Assembly (NCBI GenBank): GCA_030549495.1 | Contig: JAUIRK010000734.1 | Coordinates: forward strand, 372,001-436,000 | Origin: Nectonema munidae | Lineage: Eukaryota; Nematomorpha; Nectonematoida; Nectonematidae | Reading direction: 5' to 3' | DNA length: 64,000 nt | In this document: piece after piece, positions 47,089-58,201 of the stretch | How positions within the stretch are numbered: position 1 is the stretch's first letter | Layout: each line of letters begins with the position of its first letter | Translations under genes and position numbers: made by a program | The notes under the pieces: model-generated | The model's database searches: none | Seen by the model: the letters and a program-made list of their open reading frames with translations, nothing else | What the model was told of the DNA's origin: nothing

Positions 47089-47454
47089 TCATAACCTGTA
47101 CGGTTGAACGCGGGTAGACAACTTGCGTGTTATCTCCAACCCGTATATTACGATGATTCTTCTCCAACCTGTATTCTACGATGATTCATCTCCAAACTAT
47201 ATACTACGATGATTCATCTCTAACCTGTATACTACGATGATTCATCTTCAACCTGTATACTACGATGGTTTCTATTCCATGTACAAATAACTAGGGAGAC
47301 AATGTTCAACTTTCTGTTCACATTCTGCTAGATGTAAGATTTGATATACCTCATTCGGGGAGACGATGCTACATAAGTTATTACCTATATACATTATACC
47401 TGTATACTACGATGGTTCATCTCCAACCTGTATACCGCGATAATTCATATCAAA

Positions 47455-48400
47455 GAATCGAAAAATATTCTTTAAAAAATCAAAAAATATCAAACTTTCT
47501 GTTCATATTTTGCTACCTCATACGATGTTACAAAAGTTATTACCTATACTTTGCAATTTGCACGATTTTAAATATTATATTTGTCAAATAATCAAAATAA
47601 AATTCTGTAATCAAAGAATCGAAAAATATTCTTTAAAAAATTAAAAAATATCAAACTTTCTGTTCATATTTTGCTACCTCATACGATGTTACAAAAGTTA
47701 TTACCTATACTTTGCAATTTGCACGATTTTAAATATTATATTTGTCAAATAATCAAAATAAAATTCTGTAATCAAAGAATCGAAAAATATTCTTTAAAAA
47801 ATCAAAAAATATCAAACTTTCTGTTCATATTTTGCTACCTCATACGATGTTACAAAAGTTATTACCTATACTTTGCAATTTGCACGATTTTAAATATTAT
47901 ATTTGTCAAATAATCAAAATAAAATTCTGTAATCAAAGAATCGAAAAATATTCTTTAAAAAATTAAAAAATATCAAACTTTCTGTTCATATTTTGCTACC
48001 TCATACGATGTTACAAAAGTTATTACCTATACTTTGCAATTTGCACGATTTTAAATATTATATTTGTCAAATAATCAAAATAAAATTCTGTAATCAAAGA
48101 ATCGAAAAATATTCTTTAAAAAATCAAAAAATATCAAACTTTCTGTTCATATTTTGCTACCTCATACGATGTTACAAAAGTTATTACCTATACTTTGCAA
48201 TTTGCACGATTTTAAATATTATATTTGTCAAATAATCAAAATAAAATTCTGTAATCAAAGAATCGAAAAATATTCTTTAAAAAATCAAAAAATATCAAAC
48301 TTTCTGTTCATATTTTGCTACGTCATACGATGTTACAAAAGTTATTACCTATACTTTGCAATTTGCACGATTTTAAATATTATATTTGTCGAATAATCAA
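47455..48400 (+). repeat. 161-bp tandem array, left arm
   Basis: About six units of 161 bp are present, nearly identical; the core reads 'CTACCTCATACGATGTTACA'. Units alternate between a TTAAAAAATT and a TTAAAAAATC variant, giving a 322-bp higher-order period. The innermost unit carries CTACGTCATACG instead of CTACCTCATACG. The 80-residue open frames in this array are by-products of the repeat. Confidence 0.9.
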
Positions 48401-48599
48401 AGAATCGAAAAATGTTCAAATCAAAAAATATTTATTCTTTTTAAATATATCGTTGGCTCCCCTTACTTTTAAAATTGAAAGATAAACCTAGTCTTTAATA
48501 ATTAATTTTTATCAAATTATGCACATACGAAACTAAAAGTAAGGGGAGCCAACGATATATTTAAAAAGAATAAATATTTTTTGATTTGAACATTTTTCG

Positions 48600-50205
48600 A
48601 TTCTTTGATTATTCGACAAATATAATATTTAAAATCGTGCAAATTGCAAAGTATAGGTAATAACTTTTGTAACATCGTATGACGTAGCAAAATATGAACA
48701 GAAAGTTTGATATTTTTTGATTTTTTAAAGAATATTTTTCGATTCTTTGATTACAGAATTTTATTTTGATTATTTGACAAATATAATATTTAAAATCGTG
48801 CAAATTGCAAAGTATAGGTAATAACTTTTGTAACATCGTATGAGGTAGCAAAATATGAACAGAAAGTTGATATTTTTTGATTTTTTAAAGAATATTTTTC
48901 GATTCTTTGATTACAGAATTTTATTTTGATTATTTGACAAATATAATATTTAAAATCGTGCAAATTGCAAAGTATAGGTAATAACTTTTGTAACATCGTA
49001 TGAGGTAGCAAAATATGAACAGAAAGTTTGATATTTTTTAATTTTTTAAAGAATATTTTTCGATTCTTTGATTAGAGAATTTTATTTTGATTATTTGACA
49101 AATATAATATTTAAAATCGTGCAAATTGCAAAGTATAGGTAATAACTTTTGTAACATCGTATGAGGTAGCAAAATATGAACAGAAAGTTTGATATTTTTT
49201 GATTTTTTAAAGAATATTTTTCGATTCTTTGATTACAGAATTTTATTTTGATTATTTGACAAATATAATATTTAAAATCGTGCAAATTGCAAAGTATAGG
49301 TAATAACTTTTGTAACATCGTATGAGGTAGCAAAATATGAACAGAAAGTTTGATATTTTTTAATTTTTTAAAGAATATTTTTCGATTCTTTGATTACAGA
49401 ATTTTATTTTGATTATTTGACAAATATAATATTTAAAATCGTGCAAATTGCAAAGTATAGGTAATAACTTTTGTAACATCGTATGAGGTAGCAAAATATG
49501 AACAGAAAGTTTGATATTTTTTGATTTTTTAAAGAATATTTTTCGATTCTTTGATTACAGAATTTTATTTTGATTATTTGACAAATATAATATTTAAAAT
49601 CGTGCAAATTGCAAAGTATAGGTAATAACTTTTGTAACATCGTATGAGGTAGCAAAATATGAACAGAAAGTTTGATATTTTTTAATTTTTTAAAGAATAT
49701 TTTTCGATTCTTTGATTAGAGAATTTTATTTTGATTATTTGACAAATATAATATTTAAAATCGTGCAAATTGCAAAGTATAGGTAATAACTTTTGTAACA
49801 TCGTATGAGGTAGCAAAATATGAACAGAAAGTTTGATATTTTTTGATTTTTTAAAGAATATTTTTCGATTCTTTGATTACAGAATTTTATTTTGATTATT
49901 TGACAAATATAATATTTAAAATCGTGCAAATTGCAAAGTATAGGTAATAACTTTTGTAACATCGTATGAGGTAGCAAAATATGAACAGAAAGTTTGATAT
50001 TTTTTAATTTTTTAAAGAATATTTTTCGATTCTTTGATTACAGAATTTTATTTTGATTATTTGACAAATATAATATTTAAAATCGTGCAAATTGCAAAGT
50101 ATAGGTAATAACTTTTGTAACATCGTATGAGGTAGCAAAATATGAACAGAAAGTTTGATATTTTTTGATTTTTTAAAGAATATTTTTCGATTCTTTGATA
50201 TGAAT
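48600..50205 (-). repeat. 161-bp tandem array, right arm
   Basis: About ten inverted units of the same 161-bp repeat are present, with the same 322-bp alternation. The innermost unit carries the mirrored CTACGTCATACG variant. A rarer variant, 'ATTAGAGAAT', occurs at 49071 and 49715, exactly 644 bp or four units apart, evidence of a four-unit block duplication. One unit has lost a T near 48868. Confidence 0.9.
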
Positions 50206-50671
50206 TATCGCGGTATACAGGTTGGAGATGAACCATCGTAGTATACAGGTATAATGTATATAGGTAATAACTTATGTAGCATCGTCTCCCCGAATGAGGT
50301 ATATCAAATCTTACATCTAGCAGAATGTGAACAGAAAGTTGAACATTGTCTCCCTAGTTATTTGTACATGGAATAGAAACCATCGTAGTATACAGGTTGA
50401 AGATGAATCATCGGTATACAGGTTAGAGATGAATCATCGTAGTATACAGGTTGGAGATGAATCATTGTAGTATATAGTTTGGAGATGAATCATCGTAGAA
50501 TACAGGTTGGAGAAGAATCATCGTAATATACGGGTTGGAGATAACACGCAAGTTGTCTACCCGCGTTCAACCGTACAGGTTATGAGAATATATCATTACA
50601 TATTAGAGAAGAGTTTTCTAAACTCTTTATACTGAAAAAATATTTCTTCAAATATATTACTGTTTTGTTTA

Positions 50672-50816
50672 AAATACCTATACTTTGCAATTTGGACGAT
50701 TTTAAATATTATATTTGTCAAATAATCAAAATAAAATTCTGTGATCAAAGAATCGAAAAATATTCTTTAAAAAATCAAAAAATATCAAACTTTCTGTTCA
50801 TATTTTGCTACCTCAT
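50672..50816 (+). repeat. Lone 161-bp-type unit outside the foldback
   Basis: A single unit ('ACCTATACTTTGCAATTTGG' through 'TTTTGCTACCTCATA') lies 87 bp beyond the foldback's right end in left-arm orientation, with two small changes relative to the array consensus (GGACG, GTGATC). Confidence 0.8.
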
Positions 50817-50835
50817 AGCTTCAATACTTATTGAG

Positions 50836-52820
50836 AAAAATTGATTAAAACACATATTTTGATCTATTTATCTTCTCTTTAGAAATTTATATACAGTAAA
50901 CAATAATAAAAATAATATTTATCCAAAACATATTTTTTTCGAATCAAAGTGTAAATCAAACCCGCACTTAAATTTTGGATGATTATTCAAAAGAAGTAAA
51001 AAACTAATGTTAATTTATAAAAAACCAAAAACTAAAATGATTTTATAAAAATCTAAAAATAAATAGTGGACTACGATTATCCAACAAAAGTTGTACATTC
51101 GATCTACATTTTTAACTTCAAAAATAATTTTAGAATTTATTAGATAAACATTATACTGACCAATAAAAAAAACGAAGGTTAATTTATAAAAAAAAAATGG
51201 AAAAACTAATACTATTTTATAAAAATCTACAAATAAATTTAGATTCTGAGAGTAGAGTCGCTTTATAATTGTGCTGGAAATTGTCACATAATATAGGTAA
51301 AAATTTGTCCTAATGAAAGGAGCTTTAGTTTAAATTGCATCCCTTATCTGCTAATTAATGGTATGAAGCCCATGGAAAATAAAAACAGTAAAATGGTATT
51401 TCTTAAGTACTTATGATATAAGTAATGTATTCTGAAAGCCCATAAAAAATGCTTTAATTTGGTATATCGCATGATGCATTTTGTTGAGAAATGTGAAAGT
51501 TATAAGCGTTTTAATATTTGACTAAGATTTAAGCTAGAAAACACTACAAATAAACTAAGCGTACACTAGCCCGATAAAATAAACCACACACGCGTGCTAA
51601 AGATGTGGTGAAGTGTATGTTAGATAAGAATTCCCTCCGCTCACAAACGCGTAATGCAACATGTGTTCATCTTTCTTCGCATAGTTATGCTCTAAAATCA
51701 ATCAATAATGTGATTTATTCTTCGCACACTGTCGGTATAAATATAACGAATGCTCTTCGTTAAAAATTAGAAAGGTTGTATCTAAACTAAATAAAAGTAG
51801 ACTACGATTATCCAACAAAATTCGTACATTCAATCGACAAAACCACACACGCGTGCTAAAGATGTGGTGAAGTGTATGTTAGATAAGAATTCCCTCCGCT
51901 CACAAACGCGTAATGCAACATGTGTTAATCTTTCTTCGCATAGTTATGCTCTAAAATCAATCAATAATGTGATTTATTCTTCGCACACTGTCGGTATAAT
52001 TTTTAACGAATGCCCTTCGTTAAAAATTAGAAAGGTTGTATCTAAACTAAATAAAAGTAGACTACGATTATCAAACAAACTCTTACATTTAATCGACATT
52101 TTTCACTTGAAAAATAATTTAAAATTTATTAGAAAAATATTATACTGACCTATACTACTGACCCATAAAAAGTAAAAAATATATATTAATTTTCGACAGT
52201 TTTATTTAACTATGACATTTTAAAATGTTAAAAACCATATTCTACCTTTGTGAATATAAAATTTTGAAGAAATAATATATAAACTCATCACGTTAATTAT
52301 TGGTATTTTTTGAAACTAGATAAAAGTTGACTGACCTCACATAAAAGCGGATTTTGGAAAAATAAAAATATATTTATTTGTAAAACCTAGCCTATTTTAC
52401 CCACAAAGAGTATAGCTTCAAATCTTGTACATTCGATCAACATTTTTCACTTCAAAAATAATTTAAAATTTATTAGAAAAACATTATACTGACCTATACT
52501 ACTGACCCATAAAAAGTAAAAAATATATATTAATTTTCGACAGTTTTCTTCAACTATGAAATTTTAAAATGTGAAAAATCATATTTTACCTTTGTGAATA
52601 TAAAATATTCAAAAAATATTTTATAAATTAAGAACGTTAATTATAATTGGTATTTTTTGAAACTAGATAAAACTTGACTGACCTCACATAAAAGCAGATT
52701 TTGGAAAAATAAAAATATATTTATTTGTATAACCTAGCCTATGTTAACCACAAAGAGTATACCTTTCCAATGACACCATTTTCATTTAATTTTTTTTTAA
52801 AAAAGACACATTATGCTTAA
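50836..52820 (+). repeat. 2-kb direct repeat, right copy
   Basis: This is the counterpart of 45044-47088. A block of about 235 bp with 'CACACACGCGTGCTAAAGAT' is tandemly doubled here (from 51585 and from 51845) but single on the left. Past 'ATTATGCTTAA' the right copy continues 'ACAAAAAGGTGGTCC', whereas the left copy is interrupted by the foldback. Confidence 0.75.
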
Positions 52821-53052
52821 ACAAAAAGGTGGTCCGTAATTTTTTCAAAAATTTAGACAAAATTTTTCAAAGTAATGTCCATTTATTAAAATTTTTTAAA
52901 ACTTTTGCAAAAATAAATTATTCTAGAGTATGTAGCAAACGATAAGCTTTCTAATGATATATATATCATGAAAAAGAAATATTGAAAAACAGTTGAATTC
53001 TTTCTTCAAATCAAACAAGTAAAAATTTTCAAAAAGTAGTATTGGTAGTAGT

Positions 53053-53084
<32 letters not shown>
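53053..53084. repeat. (ATT)n microsatellite
   Basis: About ten ATT repeats follow a short (GTA)n run. Confidence 0.9.
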
Positions 53085-53088
<4 letters not shown>

Positions 53089-53280
53089 TACATAAACATT
53101 TCAACCAATCATATAGTTTTTATGAAATAAAACTGCCATTTCAAAGTTAAATTTTTTGAACTTTTAGGTAGAATTTTTGAAATGTGGCTTTCAATATGTA
53201 TGTAAAATATTTTTTGAAAATTTTTATTTTAAGTATATTTTTTAAGCATTTTACGATTTACACATTTAAATATATAATAA

Positions 53281-53460
53281 GGCTGGCAAGTTTGACGAGT
53301 TGTCTCCCCGGAGGTCTTGCCAGACCTCTGATATAGTTATGCAGTATCAAAAGGTCGGTAGGCGTTTAGTGGGATGGAAAGTCCAGGTAGACCTGGACTC
53401 AGCATTCCTGGCGGACAACGATATCCGAAAGGATGAGTGCGAACGTCACAAACAACTTAA
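53281..53460 (+). other. Structured-looking segment 5' of a LINE
   Basis: This less AT-rich 170-bp segment has several perfect short hairpins in a row: CTGGCAAG with CTTGCCAG, the overlapping GAGGTC-TTGCCA-GACCTC, CCAGGT-AG-ACCTGG, and ATCC-GAAA-GGAT with a GNRA loop. This density suggests a folded RNA, possibly a LINE 5' leader or an independent small repeat. I cannot name it. A short open frame runs through it. Confidence 0.4.
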
Positions 53461-54280
53461 CTTAACAAACAACACTGAAGCAACAAACCTGAATCCCTCC
53501 TTTATTACTTCACTTTTTCCATCTAATTCGCTAGTATCCCACAACATCCACAATTCCATCATAAGAATGGAAACTCAATCCCATTTACACAACACCTCAA
53601 ATTTTTCTCACCATTACACAGCTCAACAACGCCATAAACTCTTTTAAACCCAGACCAGAATGTAGTTACGACGACACATCCATGAAACATTCGCAAAACA
53701 TACCCTACTTCAATAATTCAACAGTTGTTTAAGACTAAACTACTTTCCTAATATCTAGAAATTATTAATCCTCATTCTTAAATCAATCAAAATCTCAATA
53801 ACGTAAAAAAAACTGGCGCCCCATATCTCTTTTATCGACTCTGGGCAAAATTTTAGAGAAAATTCAGAGAATAAGACTGCTACATTATATCTTAAAATCA
53901 ACTCATTCACCCAAACCAATTCGCCTATCTTACCAACAAAAACTCAGAATTAGCAGTTTCTCGCCTCACATTTTACCTTGAATATGCACTGACAAATCAT
54001 AAAATAGCCTCAACTCTGTTCTTATAAATAGAGAATGCTTTAAACACTGCCTTGAACCCAATTATCATTAACAACCTCACAGACAACACTTACTTCAAAT
54101 ACATGATAACGTTCATAGACAATTACCACAGCAATCGTATTTTAATTCTAATTCAAAACGACAACTCATATGTTCGCGAGCTCTCTCTCTCTCTCTCAAC
54201 TCCTCAAGGTGGTAGTTTATCTGACTTACTGTGGTTAATCATCCTCATCAACCCTCTGCTCAATTTTATCATCTCTAACT
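53461..54280 (+). mobile_element. LINE reverse-transcriptase fragment
   Basis: The plus strand reads 'ITQLNNAINSFKPRPECSYD' near 53620, then 'NWRPISLLSTLGKILEKIQR' near 53810-53865 (RT block 1), and 'STPQGGSLSDLLWLIILINP' near 54200-54260 (RT block with the PQG loop). It ends where copy B begins at 54281, just before the catalytic ADD block. It is the same family as 8630-10762. Frame breaks are present. Confidence 0.8.
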
Positions 54281-55606
54281 CAGGGGCGCACATCCGGGGG
54301 GCGAGGGGGGGGGGGCGACCGCCCCCGCCCAATGTGTTTTCAGGGGGGGGGGGGGGGGGGGGGGCGAAAATGACCTTCCCCCCCCCCCCCCCCCCCCCCC
54401 CAATAATTTTCTATAAGTAAGAGTTGCTGCTTGTTTATAAAACATGTATGATGATCCTGAAATCTATGTATGAATCATGTATGAAGAATGGAGACTTTCG
54501 AATCAATCAAACATCACATGCCAAGCTGCTCTGAAATTCCTATCGAACATATTTTACAGACGATGCGTGAGATCTATATAATAATAACCCATTGCTTCAA
54601 TATGCACCCAATAAGTCAGCAATGTTTATCACAGTGTCTCCTCTTTATAGTATTTTTAAGCAAACACATGTTGATGATCCACTAGATTTTCTCATCTTCT
54701 GTCACAGTGATTCTATTTCTCTTTCTGTCTCCTTTGTTTTTCTCTTCCGCTTTCTCTGCTAAAACTCAATCATTCACTCAAGCTCTCTTCTTTCATTCAA
54801 GCCCTCTTCTCTTGTTAAGCTCTCCTATCTCATTCAGTTCTCTTCTCGCCAGTGATGTAGCTAAGCTGGGCATGAGGGGCCGTGCCCACTCTCCTATGTA
54901 CCGCATGGTGCCCCATGCAACTTATGCGATATCAGTTTTTGAAAATTTCTCCAATGAAAGAACTTTAATGTTGCTCACCTTTTTGTTTTTAAATTTAAAG
55001 GTTCAAGAAAGTATGCAAAATGTTGCTCACCTTTTTTGTTTTTAAATTGTGCCCCCCCCCCACATTAACTTTTTTCTGGTTACACCACTGCTTCTATCTA
55101 ATTTGCATTTAGAGTTAAATTAAAATAGTTTCCAATTGTTACAATTTTATATCAATGAATATTCTCGCGCTAAGAATTTTTTTCAACAAACGTCATTTAA
55201 TCTTTATCACTACGTTTGTTACATTTGAAAACTTTTATTTTTTTCGAGTCAAGAAATTTTTTTAATAGCTATTTGGGAATGAATATTTTGACTAGCTATT
55301 CGGGTTAAAAGCAAGAATACTCTATTTTCTTAATATTTGAGCAGAGATATCTTTTATAATGTTCGATTGTTAAATTTTATAAGTAACACTTATAAAACAA
55401 TTTTATAAGTAATTTTATAAATACCTTTTTTAAAGAAAATTTGTTAATTATTATAGTAAAAATATAATATCGAAACAAAACGTTTCAGTTGTTAAAAATA
55501 TACTTGATCTATTATTTATGACAGCTGTCAGAATTTTATTTGTAGACAAATATTCAAAAAAATGCAATGGTTTTCTTTTCTCGTATACTTTGATTTATGT
55601 TAGTTT

Positions 55607-55703
55607 GGTCCTCGGACATTTCGCCCCATTATTTTCATAAGACAGTTCGTCCCATGGACAATTCGTCCCATTAAGACATTTTGTTTCATGGACAATTCGC
55701 CCC
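55607..55703. mobile_element. Shortened small TIR element in copy B
   Basis: This is the counterpart of 41000-41287 in copy A. It starts GGTCCTCGGACATTTCGCCC and is cut to about 97 bp; the GGTCGACAGAC end is missing. The loss happened after A and B separated. Confidence 0.6.
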
Positions 55704-55849
55704 GTTATAAATTTGAAAATATCAAATAAACTCTAAATCTTTATACCTCCTATTATTTTGAAATTATTCTGAGAACAGACGGTCCCATTTTAAAATAGTG
55801 AAAATTGCTTTATTAGTTTATTTTCTTTCCTTTCTCTCTTATGTTAATT

Positions 55850-56015
55850 ATGTAGCAAATTTTTCAATTTTGAGTGGTGCAGTGGATGTATTTTCATTGA
55901 CCAGGCACTGATGTACCGCTTATGTCAAACTATGAACAAATTTGTATCGATGAGGAATCGAATCCAGAGGCTTCCGTGCTATGTCCATCATCTCAACCAA
56001 CCTGCCATGCCACCC
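55850..56015 (-). repeat. tRNA-like SINE within copy B
   Basis: Inverted counterpart of 40628-40795, with the same A-box-like and B-box-like parts and very few differences. Confidence 0.6.
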
Positions 56016-56640
56016 ATAGATAGAGTATGCTGTAGGGGATACGTCAAATTAGTTTTCAAAAAACTTAAGTTATGCACTAAAATTTTTTAGTTTTTGTTGA
56101 AGCGCTATAATTTTTTCTGATAGACTTTTTTTCCTTAAAAGTTATTATAAAAGGCAAATTATCATTGCAAAATGTTAACAGTTATTTTACTTTTTGTAGC
56201 TTGTATAATGAAATAATGCAATCTTAATTTTTTGTTTTATTTTTGTTTGCACAATTATAACTTCGTTTTATACCCTTGCCCCTGAATCAATCACATTTTT
56301 TCATATAAACATTGCAGGGTGTCTAGTAGACTCTTTGCTTTTAGACTACATTCACTCATAAAACTATCTAACCTTCAGTTATTTGTTTTCTCTATGAATC
56401 AAATATCCTTTCATCAATTCCTGTAATGTGCCTGGTAGACACTTCATTTTTCAAATTAAAAGCCTATTCCACCCCCTAACAATTTTGGATTTTTTTAAAC
56501 TAGTGTATATTCTGCAAACTTAATTAAAATATTTTCGCTGGAAGTATAGTATTTAATTCACAAATTTTGTAAAAAAAAATATAAAGTAGTCTTATAAATT
56601 TAGGACTTTAGATATGGGCTGAATACACTCTATTTTAAAG

Positions 56641-57416
56641 GGTCGACAGACATTTTGCCCCATAGATGATTCGCCCCATAGACAATTCGCCCCATGGACA
56701 AATTGTCTCATAGGCTATTTGTTTCATCCATCTTTGTTTATTATATGTGTAAAATTATTAAAAAATTTTATATTCTTGTTTATTTTATCTCTATTAAATT
56801 ATTTCAAATTAATTATTTTATCTGTTAATTTTTTTTATCACTTTTAAATAATTTTAAATTATTGATGATGAAATTGAAGAAAAAGATAATTACAATGATA
56901 TTACAATTACAAGATATTAATTTTATTTTGTTTAAAAATTTTAAATATTTGTTTCATTTATAAAATAACTGCCTTTCAAAAAACTAAATAAAATTAAAAT
57001 ATAGCTATTTTTATTGAGATGAGTTGTGATATTAGGCAAAACGTTCATATGCCAAACCGTTTTACGAAAAATAGTCTTATGAAAAATGCGTAAAAGAGTC
57101 TAAAAAAATTGAAAAAACGGTTTTATAAAACAATAGTGCTAAATGAAAATTATGAGGCGAATTATTTTATGAAAATAATGGGGCAAATTGTTTTATGAAA
57201 ATAGTTAGGCGAATTCTCCATGAGACAAAATGTCTTATGAAAATAATGGGGCGAATTGTCCATGAGACAAAATGTCTTATGAAAATTATGGGGCGAATTG
57301 TCCATGGGACGAACGGTCTTATGAAAATAATGGGGCGAATTGTCCTATGAAAATAATGGGGCGAATTGTCCATGGGACGAACTGATAAAAAGAATGGGGC
57401 GAAATGTCTGAGGATC
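56641..57416. mobile_element. TIR element with 42-bp tandem repeats, inserted in copy B
   Basis: The perfect 8-bp duplications ttttaaag (56633-56640 and 57417-57424) flank it. The ends are GGTCGACAGACATTTTGCCC on the left and, read inward, GATCCTCAGACATTTCGCCC on the right. Copy A has the intact empty site (one 'CTTTAAAA' near 39372-39379). Near 57150-57370 it carries about five repeats of roughly 42 bp ('GGGGCGAATTGTCCATGAGA' type), which generate a spurious 68-residue frame. No transposase is present. The 8-bp duplication fits hAT or P superfamilies; the family is unassigned. Confidence 0.85.
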
Positions 57417-57531
57417 TTTTAAAGGATTGCTTAAATATTTGGTCTCCCGTGGTATTTCCAGACCACTAATTTTGAAAATTGCAACAAAAAAATTTCGTCC
57501 CCCCCCCCCTCAATGAGGATGTGCGCCCCTG

Positions 57532-58201
57532 GTTTAGGTCACCTAGTATTAGCACCTTATCGGAGGGCGAAGATATCTTGGTAAATTCGTAGTCCAACAG
57601 AGGGTTACTAGGCGGGTTGTAACAACCCAACACACCTAAATGTCCAGCTCTACCAAGATCAAGCTTCAGGGCTGTAGTAATAACAGAAACGCTTTATTGT
57701 AGATTACATACAGAGTAAGAAAAAGATGCTTAATAAATGTACCCAATATAAGAAAAAATATAAGATAAGAAAAATATATAATAAATATATAATATAAGAA
57801 AAAAAATTAAGAAAAGATGCTTAATAAATGTACCCAATATCACTTCTACTGCTAATTACTTCAAAACATAAAAAGTAATGTCTTTGTATAACTTTCGTTT
57901 GACCTTGATATCCAAAGTTACAAAACCAAGAATGCAAGAATTGTGTTGTGTCAGCCTCCAATTATCGTGAAACTGGAAACCTTTAACCCCTCTCGCACAC
58001 CCATCGCTAGACCTCGCGAGTGGCTTGTTCCGTGATGCAAAAATGTCCTATATCCGAGGATGCGGATGGAATTGTCTTGAGATTTCACTTCATTCAGAGA
58101 GAAGACGTCTATATTATTTTCGGTAAGGAGCTCAATTAGAGCACTGTTTCTTAGCCAAGCGGTTGAAGTGCAAAAATTTGAGCATGACTGACTGATTGAC
58201 A
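57532..58201 (-). mobile_element. LINE ORF2 endonuclease fragment
   Basis: The minus strand encodes the AP-type endonuclease start: 'LIELLTENNIDVFSLNEVKS' (catalytic Glu in NEVK) at 58120-58060, 'RTFLHHGTSHSRGLAMGVRE', then, beyond an AT-rich insertion at about 57690-57890, 'YNPPSNPLLDYEFTKISSPS' and 'VLILGDLN' (GDFN-type block) near 57545. It stops at the edge of copy B. It lies directly downstream of the ORF1 remnant. Confidence 0.8.

Larger units (their letters stand above)
47089..50585. mobile_element. Foldback-type element with modular inverted arms
   Basis: The ends are long, nearly perfect inverted repeats starting TCATAACCTGTACGGTTGAA. Each arm is layered from outside in: a unique 50-bp tip, several 28-bp tandem repeats (core 'CTGTATACTACGATGATTCA'), a diverged 161-bp unit, another 28-bp block, then an array of 161-bp units. 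The centre is a 62-bp unique spacer at 48472-48533 between 'CGTTGGCTCCCCTTACTTTT' and its complement. The left arm is about 1.38 kb and the right about 2.05 kb, because the array has about six units on the left and ten on the right. No transposase is present. Drosophila Foldback and Galileo elements share this plan of long TIRs made of short then longer (155-bp in FB) tandem repeats; kinship is inferred from architecture only. No target duplication was found. Confidence 0.8.
54281..57531. mobile_element. TIR element copy B (CAGGGGCGCACATCC ends)
   Basis: Both ends carry CAGGGGCGCACATCC in inverted orientation. G/C tracts occupy the left 140 bp and a C-run lies near the right end. It is the inverted counterpart of copy A. 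Flanking 8-mers (ctctaact, gtttaggt) do not match. The DNA on the two sides comes from LINEs in opposite orientation (plus on the left, minus on the right), so this is either not a simple insertion or has recombined. No coding capacity was found; length without the nested 776-bp insertion is about 2.47 kb. Confidence 0.8.

Noticed and set aside
47671-49977. Repeated 80-residue open frames on both strands
   Set aside because: They are the same 161-bp repeat read in one frame; copies appear in mirror image in the two arms and have no protein features.
47455-50205. CRISPR-like array
   Set aside because: Units are contiguous 161-bp satellites without unique spacers, in a eukaryotic setting.
45044-52820. 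Direct repeats read as LTRs of a retroelement
   Set aside because: There are no TG...CA ends, primer site, polypurine tract or coding region; the inside is a foldback. No virus-like element was supported anywhere in the window.
53281-53460. HDV-like ribozyme
   Set aside because: Hairpins are present, but I could not arrange them into the required double pseudoknot with a catalytic C.
57167-57373. 68-residue frame with internal repeats
   Set aside because: It is a by-product of the 42-bp repeats of the inserted TIR element.
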